Shown: in pieces, positions 1 to 6,736 of the stretch
Numbering within the stretch: the first letter of the stretch is position 1
How the letters are laid out: each line of letters begins with the position of its first letter
From: Rhodanobacteraceae bacterium ZG21-1
GTDB taxonomy: Bacteria; Pseudomonadota; Gammaproteobacteria; Xanthomonadales; Rhodanobacteraceae
DNA: 64,000 bases
Assembly (NCBI GenBank): GCA_021390615.1
Contig: JAJEJU010000024.1
Span: forward strand, 372,001-436,000
Reading direction: 5' to 3'
The notes under the pieces: model-generated
The model's input: only the letters and a program-made list of their open reading frames with translations
The model's database searches: none
Told to the model about the DNA's origin: nothing
Made by a program: the position numbers and the translations under genes

Positions 1-1
1 G

Positions 2-1201
2 CGGCGCTGGGTGCATCGCGTGCGCGGCCTGGCGCTGACCGACCGCGCCGGACGGCCGGACGGCCTGGTGCTGATCGCCGCCGACGTCACCGACTGGGCC
101 GAGGCCGAGCAGCGCTTCGAGAAGACCTTTCAGGCGAATCCGGCGCCGGCGCTGATCTGTCGGCTGGAGGATCTGCGCTACATCAAGGTCAATCACGGCT
201 TCCTGGACATGACCGGCTACGCCCGCGAACAGGTGCTGGGACGTTCGCTCCACGATCTCGACGTGTTCGAACAGGCGGACCGCCGCGAGCTGGCGCTCGA
301 GTCGCTCGAGGCCGGCGAAACCATCCCGCAGATGGAAGCCGAGTTGCGCCTGCCGGACGGCGGCGCCAAGCTGGTGATCGTCGCTGGCCAGCCGATCGAG
401 CTGGGCGACGCCGCCTGCATGCTGCTCACCTTCGTCGACCTTGAGCCGCGGCGGCAGGCCGAGCAAGCGCTGCGGCAGAGTGAGGAACGCTTCGCCAAGG
501 CTTTCCGCATGACGCCGGTGGCGACCCTGCTGTGCAGCGCAGCGCGCCTGCGCGTGATGGACGTGAACGAGGCCTTCGTCGCCAGCCTGGGTTACGCCGC
601 GGAGGAAGTGCGGGATCGGCCGCTGGACGATCTGGACCTGTTCGTCGACCGCCACGCCGGCGCGCGCCTGGGCGAGCGCCTCAGGCGCAACGGCAGTGTG
701 CGCAGCGACGCCTGCCAGGTGAAGAAGAAAGACGGCGGCGTGCTCGACTGCCTGCTGTCGGTGGAGACCGTCGGTATCCAGCACGAGGTCTGCCGCCTGC
801 TGGTGCTGTTCGACGTCACCGAGCGCCGCCGCAGCGAGGGCGAGCTGATGGCGGCGATCGAGGAAGTGATGAAGGACGCGACCTGGTTCAGCCGCAGCCT
901 GGTCGAGAAGCTGGCCCATGTGCGCCACGGGCGCCCGGCCGAGCTGGCCGCGGCGGAACTGGCCGGGCTCACCGCGCGCGAGCGCGATGCGCTCAGCCTG
1001 ATCTGCGAAGGGCTGGCCGACAAGGAGATCGCCGCGCGGCTCGGCCTGGCGCCGAACACCGTGCGCAACCATGTGGCGGCGCTGTATTCCAAGCTCGACG
1101 TGCACAGCCGCAGCGAGGCGATCGTGTGGGCGCGCGAGCGCGGTCTGTTCGGCCGCCTGGGTCGATCGACGCTGCCGGGGCGGCGCGTGCGTCGGCGCTG
1201 A
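2..1201 (+). CDS. PAS-domain LuxR-type response regulator/sensor (5' truncated by window)
   Basis: The frame is open to the left edge: the codons before the GTG at 11 read RRW, and R-R-W-V-H-R...DVT is the usual end of a PAS domain, so the true start lies outside the window. Two further PAS domains follow (about residues 35-150 and 160-275 of the visible part). A short helical linker and a LuxR-type helix-turn-helix come last (about 320-380, with LTARERDAL and the recognition-helix region around TVRNHVAALYSKL). It is probably a cytoplasmic one-component regulator that senses a signal through PAS and binds DNA. No receiver or kinase domain is visible. It could be the tail of a longer multi-PAS protein. 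Family assignment is secure; ligand and targets are unknown. Confidence 0.85.
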   Translation, partial: RRWVHRVRGLALTDRAGRPDGLVLIAADVTDWAEAEQRFEKTFQANPAPALICRLEDLRYIKVNHGFLDMTGYAREQVLGRSLHDLDVFEQADRRELALESLEAGETIPQMEAELRLPDGGAKLVIVAGQPIELGDAACMLLTFVDLEPRRQAEQALRQSEERFAKAFRMTPVATLLCSAARLRVMDVNEAFVASLGYAAEEVRDRPLDDLDLFVDRHAGARLGERLRRNGSVRSDACQVKKKDGGVLDCLLSVETVGIQHEVCRLLVLFDVTERRRSEGELMAAIEEVMKDATWFSRSLVEKLAHVRHGRPAELAAAELAGLTARERDALSLICEGLADKEIAARLGLAPNTVRNHVAALYSKLDVHSRSEAIVWARERGLFGRLGRSTLPGRRVRRR

Positions 1202-1280
1202 GCCGGGCGCCGTTCGAATGTACCAATTGCGCTGGTGCATCTGCGGCTATCGCCGTCATCGTCGCGGCGAGCATGCTCTT

Positions 1281-1302
1281 CGACAGGCCGCGCGGCCTGT
1301 CG
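1281..1302. promoter_or_regulatory. 22-bp perfect GC-rich palindrome before csbD
   Basis: CGACAGGCCGC followed directly by its exact reverse complement. It lies 80 bp after the LuxR-type gene and 42 bp before the CsbD start. It may be a hairpin ending the upstream transcript (there is no T-run) or an operator for the stress gene. The half-motif GGCCTGTCG recurs at 1309-1317. Confidence 0.4.
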
Positions 1303-1343
1303 TCGCCCGGCCTGTCGACCCCCACAACCCAGAGGACATCGAG

Positions 1344-1526
1344 ATGGACAAGAACCGCATCGACGGCGCCGCGAAGCAGGTCAAGGGCTCGATCAAGGAG
1401 GCCGTGGGCAAGCTCACCGGCGACAAGCGGACGCAACTTGAGGGCACGGCCGAGAAGCAGGTCGGCAAGGCCCAGCGCAAGGCCGGCGAGGCCGCCGACA
1501 AAGTGCGCGACACCCTGAAGAAGTGA
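1344..1526 (+). CDS. CsbD family stress-response protein
   Basis: A 60-residue hydrophilic protein made almost wholly of charged and small residues, with the CsbD pattern of repeated KG/GxxKEAxGK...EGxxEKxxGK segments. CsbD proteins are abundant small general-stress proteins (sigma-B dependent in Bacillus) of unknown biochemical role. The ATG at 1344 is preceded by an AGAGGA ribosome-binding site, and only this start gives the family's normal length. The next gene encodes a related small stress protein with a membrane anchor. A hairpin-forming sequence (GTGCCG...CGGCAC, 1527-1545) follows the stop codon. Confidence 0.85.
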   Translation: MDKNRIDGAAKQVKGSIKEAVGKLTGDKRTQLEGTAEKQVGKAQRKAGEAADKVRDTLKK

Positions 1527-1661
1527 GTGCCGCCGCGGTCGGCACCGCCGGAGCCGGCACCCGGCAAATCCGGCGGCGTCGACTGCGCTTCCATGGCTGC
1601 ATGGGAACGGTGTCGTTCCGGCCGAATCGGAACTCATGCACAGCAACGAGGTATCGAAACG

Positions 1662-1919
1662 ATGGGCAGACATGAAGTGGAAGGCACGCTGCGCGAAGCG
1701 GCCGGTCGGGTCGAAGACGCCACCGGCGCGCTGATCGGCGATGCCGGCCTGCAGGCTAGGGGCAAGGCTCGTCGATGGGCCGGCAAGGCCGAAGCCGAGG
1801 CCGGCGAGGCATGGGACGAAGCGCGAAGCTTCGTGGTGCGACAACCGCTCGCTGCCGCGCTGCTGGCGGCAACGGCGGGCTTCTTGCTCGGCGCTTGCTG
1901 GATGCGCCGGCGCGACTAG
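1662..1919 (+). CDS. CsbD/YqjD-like small protein with C-terminal membrane anchor
   Basis: 85 residues. The N-terminal half is CsbD-like (EVEGTLREAAGRVEDATG, then GKARRWAGKAEAEAGEAWDEAR). The C-terminal third has one membrane helix (about residues 60-80, PLAAALLAATAGFLLGACW) ending in MRRRD, the layout of the ribosome-associated inner-membrane proteins ElaB/YqjD. It may act at the inner membrane under stress, but ribosome binding is not shown by the sequence. It lies 135 bp after the csbD-like gene and probably responds to similar conditions. The start at 1662 is the only one that fits the alignment. Confidence 0.7.
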   Translation: MGRHEVEGTLREAAGRVEDATGALIGDAGLQARGKARRWAGKAEAEAGEAWDEARSFVVRQPLAAALLAATAGFLLGACWMRRRD

Positions 1920-1954
1920 AACGGAACCGGCGAGCCAGGCTTGATCGATGCAGG

Positions 1955-1984
1955 CTCGATCAGATCAGACTCGATCAGATCAGG
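1955..1984. repeat. 15-bp direct tandem repeat over the stop codon
   Basis: CTCGATCAGATCAGA at 1955-1969 is repeated at 1970-1984 with only the last base changed. The second copy contains the stop codon of the minus-strand retropepsin-PDZ gene. It looks like a small slippage duplication. Confidence 0.6.
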
Positions 1985-3819
1985 TCGCGCAGGACCAGCT
2001 TGACCGTGCGGGTCGTCGCGTCGTGCTGCACGGCCAGCGTCACGGTGGTGCCGGGTGCATCGTTGCGCAGGCGTTCGCGCAGCGCGTACAGCTTCAGCGA
2101 CTGCACCGGCTTGCCGTCCACCGCGGTGATGACGTCGTCGGCGTGCAGGCCGGCGGCGTCCGCCGGCGAACCCTTGGTGACGTCGACGATCTGGAAGCCC
2201 TTGGGCGACTGGTTGATCCACAGGCCGGAGCGGTCGAAGGTATCCAGGTCGGCGATCGGGCCCTCGATCGGCTTCAGGTACATCAGCTGGTGGTCGTAAT
2301 CCAGGGTGACCACGAAACGCTTCAGCAGGCCGCCGCCGACATTGTTGGGGAAGGCGTCCACGCCGAAGGCGCCGCCCTTGTCGGTGCCGAATTCGGTGAG
2401 TGGCGAGGCGATCCGTACGCCATCCAGCACCAGTTCCTTGCCGCGGAACACGTAGCCACGCGAAGGTCCGCCGACGCCCCAGCCGGTGAGTGCTTCGATG
2501 CCGTGCGGCTCGGTCGCGCGCAATTGATGTTGCTCGGCGAATGGCCGGGTCAGCGCGAGGGTGCTGCGCGCGCCGGTGTCGATGCCGAAGCGGCCCGGGA
2601 TGCCGTCGTAGGTGCCGAGCACTTCGATGAACTGGCCGAAGAAGCGGAAGTGCACCGGCGTGCCGGCGTCCTTGGGATCGAAATGGCGCTTGTCGATGAA
2701 GGTGAGCTGGTGCTTGCCGTAGTCGATGCGCGTGATGAAGCGCGCGAAGAACTCGTAGCCGATCATGCCCTGTTCGTCGATGCCTTCGGTGGCGCCGGAG
2801 AATTGCAGCACGTCCACCGGCTGCTGGCTCAGCGTGGCGGCGCCGACGCGTATAGACGCCACCCGGGCCAGCCCGCCCTGTGCGGTGCTGTCGCCGGCGC
2901 CGCCGCTGGGCTGGCTGCCGACCGGCTTGATGCCGAGCTGGCTGGCGGTGGACGTGGTCAGGATGTCGTGGCCGCCGGTGTCGAAGATGAAGTTCAGCGG
3001 CTTGCTGCCGTTGATCGATACCGGCGCGTAGATGTGATTGTTGAGCAGCTGAAAAGGCACGGTGGTCTCGCTGACGCCGCCGGCGAACGAGTAGTCGTGC
3101 AACTCGGCCTTGGGCTTGGCGTAGGCGGCGGCGTCGCGCGGCGGCAGGAAGCGTGCCGAGCTCAACGTATAAGTTTGCTGGTTGGCGGCGCCGGTGCCGT
3201 CGTTCACCAGCTGTTTGTGCGCGAGCTGCACGCCGTCGACGGCGGCGTAGTCTTGGTAGTCGGTGGTGATGGTCATGGTGGACTGTTGTTCCACCGTGCG
3301 GGCGAGCAGATGGCTGCCGGCGTCGAACCAGGCTTCGAACGGCTTGCCGTCCGTCGGCGTCACCGTGAGCACGTCGTAGTCGTGTCCGTCGGCGCTCTTG
3401 CGCACCGGACCCTCGATGCTGGCGCCGCCGCGATCGCTGCGCCACCAGAGATTGCGGTCACGGTAGGCCTCGTTGACCGCCAGTTGCAGGGTGTCGCCGC
3501 CGCTCTCGAAGGTGACCGTACCGGAAGGCTCGCGCAGCCAGGCCGCGCTGCCGTCGTAGCCGTTGGCGCCGCTGGTCGGGCCGATCCGGTAGCTGTCGAC
3601 GAAGGCGCCGCGGCGCAGATCCTGCAGCGACGTGGTGGTGCCGGTGAGGCCCTGGCCGGCGTAGGTGTAGTCGATCTGCAAGCTGGCTTTGCCGTCCCAG
3701 GCGCTGCCGCCGCTGGCGGTGCGGTTGGCCGCAAGGATGTCGGCCGCATCGGCGGCGCGGACCGGCGCTTGCATCGCAAAGGCGGCAAGCACGGCGAGGG
3801 CGAGCAGGGATCGGGACAT
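1975..3819 (-). CDS. Secreted retropepsin-like aspartic protease with PDZ domain (copy A)
   Basis: 614 residues beginning with a Sec signal peptide (MSRSLLALAVLAAFA...A). The N-terminal half is an uncharacterised beta-rich region. Two aspartic-protease motifs follow, D-T-G near residue 280 (FIFDTGGHD) and D-T-G near 415 (GIDTGARS), so both lobes of a retropepsin-type active site lie in one chain. A PDZ domain occupies about 535-605 (GSPADAAGL, DVITAVDG). It is probably a periplasmic or exported peptidase; the substrate is unknown. The start at 3819 was chosen because it opens the signal peptide and gives exactly the same length as copy B. It is a tandem duplicate of the gene at 3972-5816: the last 120 residues are nearly identical and the N-terminal parts have diverged. 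Confidence 0.85.
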   Translation of the reverse strand: MSRSLLALAVLAAFAMQAPVRAADAADILAANRTASGGSAWDGKASLQIDYTYAGQGLTGTTTSLQDLRRGAFVDSYRIGPTSGANGYDGSAAWLREPSGTVTFESGGDTLQLAVNEAYRDRNLWWRSDRGGASIEGPVRKSADGHDYDVLTVTPTDGKPFEAWFDAGSHLLARTVEQQSTMTITTDYQDYAAVDGVQLAHKQLVNDGTGAANQQTYTLSSARFLPPRDAAAYAKPKAELHDYSFAGGVSETTVPFQLLNNHIYAPVSINGSKPLNFIFDTGGHDILTTSTASQLGIKPVGSQPSGGAGDSTAQGGLARVASIRVGAATLSQQPVDVLQFSGATEGIDEQGMIGYEFFARFITRIDYGKHQLTFIDKRHFDPKDAGTPVHFRFFGQFIEVLGTYDGIPGRFGIDTGARSTLALTRPFAEQHQLRATEPHGIEALTGWGVGGPSRGYVFRGKELVLDGVRIASPLTEFGTDKGGAFGVDAFPNNVGGGLLKRFVVTLDYDHQLMYLKPIEGPIADLDTFDRSGLWINQSPKGFQIVDVTKGSPADAAGLHADDVITAVDGKPVQSLKLYALRERLRNDAPGTTVTLAVQHDATTRTVKLVLRDLI

Positions 3820-3880
3820 GCGGATTCCTTGACGGTGACGGCGTGGGGGCGCTGGCGTGGGGTTTCCAGCGAGCACCAGC

Positions 3881-3945
3881 TTAGGTCGCCGCATTCGCCG
3901 CTGTCTTGAATCCAGTTGACGTCGCCCGATCGGCGCAGGGCGGCG
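3881..3945 (-). pseudogene. Remnant of the AraC-type gene's 3' end between the two protease copies
   Basis: Read on the minus strand this stretch encodes TSTGFKTAANAAT followed by TAA. The intact AraC-type gene at 5889-6638 ends TSTGFKTVRNAAV followed by TAA in the same position relative to its downstream protease gene. The flanking CAGCTTA is also shared. The duplicated unit therefore included the end of the regulator gene, and this is the leftover. Confidence 0.75.
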
Positions 3946-3971
3946 CCGTCAGCGGTGCCGCGCCTGCGCGA

Positions 3972-5816
3972 CTAGAACAAGTCGCGCAGGCTCAGTTCGA
4001 CCGTGCGTGTGGTGGTGCCATGCAGCACGGCCAGCGTCACCTGCGTGCCGGGCGCATCGTTGCGCAGGCGTTCGCGCAGCGCGTACAGCTTCAACGACTG
4101 CACCGGCTTGCCGTCCACCGCGGTGATGACGTCGCCGGCATGCAGTCCGGCAGCATCCGCCGGCGAGCCTCGGGTGACATCGATGACCTGGAAGCCCTTG
4201 GGCGACTGGTTGATCCACAGGCCGGAGCGATCGAAGCTGTCGAGGTCGGCGATCGGTCCTTCGATCGGTTTCAGGTAGACCCGCTGATGGTCGTAGTCCA
4301 GGGTGACCACGAAGCGCTTCAGCAGTCCGCCGCCGATATTGTTCGGAAAGGCCTCCACGTTCTCGGCGCCGCCCTTGTCGGTGCTGAATTCGGTGAGCGG
4401 CGAAGCGATCTTGACGTCGCCCAGCCGCAGCTCCTTGCCGCGCAGCACGAAGGCGCGCGTGGGGCCGCCGACGCCCCAGCCGATGAGCGCCTCGACGCCC
4501 TGCGTTTCCCGTTCGCGCAGCTGATGCTGTTCGACGAACGGCCGGGTCAGTATCAGTGTGGTGCGTGCACCGGTGTCGAGACAGAAGCGGCCGGGAATGC
4601 CGTCATAGGAACCCTGCATTTCGAGGATCTCGCCGAAGAAGCGGAAGGGCACCGGCGTGCCGGCGTCCTTCGGGTCGAAGCGGCGCTTGTCGATGAAGCT
4701 GAGCGTGTGCTTGCCGTAGTCGATGCGGGTGACGAAACGGGCGAAGAACTCGTAGCCGATCATGCCTTGTTCGTCGATGCCCTCGGGAGCGGTGTAGAAA
4801 TCCAGCACGGCGACCGGCTGGTCCTTGATCGTGGCGGCGCCGATGCGCATCGAATCGACCCGGGTCAGGCCGCCCGGGATGGTGCTGTCGCCTGCGCCGC
4901 TGGTGGTCTGGCTGCCCTGCGCCTTGATGCCCAGCGACTTGGCGGCAGCGGGCGTGAGCGCGTTGCGGCCGCCGGTGTCGAAGATGAAGTTCAACGGCTT
5001 GCTGCCGTTGATCGAGACGTCGGCGTAGATGTGGTTGTTGATCAGCCGGAACGGCAGCGTGGTCTCGCTGGCGCCGTCGGCGATGGCGTAGTCGTGCAGG
5101 TCGGCGACGGGCTTGGCGAAGGCGCTCGCGTCGCGCGGCGGCAGGAAGCGCGCCGAGGTCAGCGTATAGGTTTGCCGCCCGGCCGGGCCGCTGCCGTCGT
5201 CCACCGCCAGCGTGTGCGCGAGCTGCACGCCGTCGACCGCGGCGTAGTCCTGGTAATGGGTGACGATGGTCAGCGTGTCCTGCTGCTCGACGATGCGGGC
5301 GAGCAGGTGACTGCCCGCATCGAACCAGGCCTCGAACGATTTGCCGCCGGCCGGGGTGACGCTGAGCACGTCGTAGTCGCGGTGCTGCTCGCGCTTGCGC
5401 GCCGGCTCGCCGATGCGCGCGCCGCCGTGGTCGGCGAGCCACCAGAGATTCGCGTCGCGATAGGCTTCGTTCACCGCCAGCTGCCGCGTATCGGCGCCAT
5501 CCTGGGTGGTCACCGTACCGGAGGCTTCGCGCATCCAGGCGATGCTGCCGTCATAGCCGTTCGCGCTGCGCGTCGGGCCGATTTCCGAGCTGTCGACGAA
5601 GGTGCCGTGGCGCAGATCCTGCAGCGATGAAGCGGTGCCGGTGAGCCCTTGGCCGGCATAGCGGTACTCGCTTTGCAGGCTGGCCTTGTCGTTCCAGGCC
5701 GCGCCGCCGCTGGCGCTGCGGTTGGCGGCGAAGATGCCGGCGGCATCGATGGCGTGGACCGGCGCCGGCATGGCGAAGGCGCCGAGTATGGCGAGAACGA
5801 GCAGAGAGCGTGACAT
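3972..5816 (-). CDS. Secreted retropepsin-like aspartic protease with PDZ domain (copy B)
   Basis: 614 residues, same architecture as copy A: signal peptide (MSRSLLVLAILGAFA), N-terminal beta-rich region, two D-T-G motifs (FIFDTGGRN near 280, CLDTGARTT near 415) and a C-terminal PDZ domain (GSPADAAGLHAGDVITAVDG). Both catalytic aspartates are intact, so both copies could be active. It lies directly downstream of an AraC-type regulator gene on the same strand and is probably transcribed with it or from the 70-bp gap. The near-identical C-terminus and diverged N-terminus against copy A suggest gene conversion or constraint on the PDZ part. The substrate is not predictable. Confidence 0.85.
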   Translation of the reverse strand: MSRSLLVLAILGAFAMPAPVHAIDAAGIFAANRSASGGAAWNDKASLQSEYRYAGQGLTGTASSLQDLRHGTFVDSSEIGPTRSANGYDGSIAWMREASGTVTTQDGADTRQLAVNEAYRDANLWWLADHGGARIGEPARKREQHRDYDVLSVTPAGGKSFEAWFDAGSHLLARIVEQQDTLTIVTHYQDYAAVDGVQLAHTLAVDDGSGPAGRQTYTLTSARFLPPRDASAFAKPVADLHDYAIADGASETTLPFRLINNHIYADVSINGSKPLNFIFDTGGRNALTPAAAKSLGIKAQGSQTTSGAGDSTIPGGLTRVDSMRIGAATIKDQPVAVLDFYTAPEGIDEQGMIGYEFFARFVTRIDYGKHTLSFIDKRRFDPKDAGTPVPFRFFGEILEMQGSYDGIPGRFCLDTGARTTLILTRPFVEQHQLRERETQGVEALIGWGVGGPTRAFVLRGKELRLGDVKIASPLTEFSTDKGGAENVEAFPNNIGGGLLKRFVVTLDYDHQRVYLKPIEGPIADLDSFDRSGLWINQSPKGFQVIDVTRGSPADAAGLHAGDVITAVDGKPVQSLKLYALRERLRNDAPGTQVTLAVLHGTTTRTVELSLRDLF

Positions 5817-5888
5817 GGGGCCTCCGTGGCGGGCGCGACGTACGGGATGGGGAATGCGCCATGCGCTTCCCGACCGTCTTCAGCCAGC

Positions 5889-6638
5889 TTAGACGGCGGC
5901 GTTTCGCACTGTCTTGAATCCAGTTGATGTGCCGGAGCGGAGCAGGGCGCCGGTCTCGCGCCAGGCACGCGGCATGCGTCCGGTCAGTGCGCTGACCGCG
6001 CGGCTCATGTGTGCCTGGTCGGCATAACCCAGCGCAGCGGCGATCTCCGCCAGCGGCTGGCCCGAATCGCGAATGCGCCACAGCGCCGAGCGCGCCCGCG
6101 CCGTGGCGCGGAACGCCTTGGGCGAGCTGCCGTAGGCCAGCTGGAAACCGCGGCTCACCGTTTCGGGCCGCAGGCCGTGCGTTGCGGCCCAATGCCGCAA
6201 GCAAAGCTCCGGCTCGCTGCGCAGGCCTTCGGCGAGCAGGTCCGGCCAGTCGCGATGGCGCTGCTCGCTGGCGTGCAGGCCCGCGACCAGGGCCTGCACG
6301 GCATCCTGCGGCGAATGCCGCGCCATTCGCACCAGCGCGTCCGCATCCGCCGCGCGGCCGAACAGGGGCGTTTCCGCCGCGGCGACCACGGGCAGGATCA
6401 GCACCCGTGCGCCGCGCGTGGAGAAGCAATCGAGATGGGACTCGAAAGCACGGTGCATCAGCACGTCGCCGGGCGCGAGCGTGCGGCGCCCTTCGTCGCC
6501 CGCTTCCAGGTAGCCGCCCTCCAGCACCACCACCGCATAGGCGGCGGCATGGCAATGGCGTTCCATGCGTCGCTCGGCGGCATACCACTGGTGGCCGATC
6601 GGTGCATGGGCGAAGGAGGGGGTGCGGCAGCTGTGCAT
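5889..6638 (-). CDS. AraC family transcriptional regulator
   Basis: 249 residues. The N-terminal cupin-like sensor region (about 10-130) contains H-rich stretches and LAPGDVLMHRAFESH. The C-terminal part is an AraC/XylS double helix-turn-helix (about 150-245): the first HTH is around RPETVSRGFQLAYGSSPKAFR and the second around PLAEIAAALGYADQAHMSRAV. It is likely a cytoplasmic DNA-binding activator or repressor of unknown ligand. Its neighbours downstream on the same strand are the two retropepsin-PDZ genes, its most obvious targets. The start at 6638 gives a normal AraC length. Its last codons (TSTGFKTVRNAAV) are also found as a remnant between the two protease genes. Confidence 0.85.
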   Translation of the reverse strand: MHSCRTPSFAHAPIGHQWYAAERRMERHCHAAAYAVVVLEGGYLEAGDEGRRTLAPGDVLMHRAFESHLDCFSTRGARVLILPVVAAAETPLFGRAADADALVRMARHSPQDAVQALVAGLHASEQRHRDWPDLLAEGLRSEPELCLRHWAATHGLRPETVSRGFQLAYGSSPKAFRATARARSALWRIRDSGQPLAEIAAALGYADQAHMSRAVSALTGRMPRAWRETGALLRSGTSTGFKTVRNAAV

Positions 6639-6697
6639 GCTGGTGTCGATGCCTGCCTGGTCGGGCCGGTGGCGGTAGTCCGGTCGGTCGTCTGCCA

Positions 6698-6729
6698 ACC
6701 CTCGCCGCCGCGGTCGCGACGGCGAGGGT
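6698..6729 (-). terminator. Hairpin downstream of the M13 peptidase gene
   Basis: ACCCTCGCCG pairs exactly with CGGCGAGGGT around a 12-base loop, just past the minus-strand peptidase stop at 6737. There is no U-tract, so it may be a weak or factor-assisted terminator. Confidence 0.4.
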
Positions 6730-6736
6730 GCGGGTC

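Noticed and set aside
1948-5630. Two long plus-strand frames opposite the retropepsin-PDZ genes
   Set aside because: They mirror each other because the real genes are duplicated. They lack ribosome sites and domain signatures.
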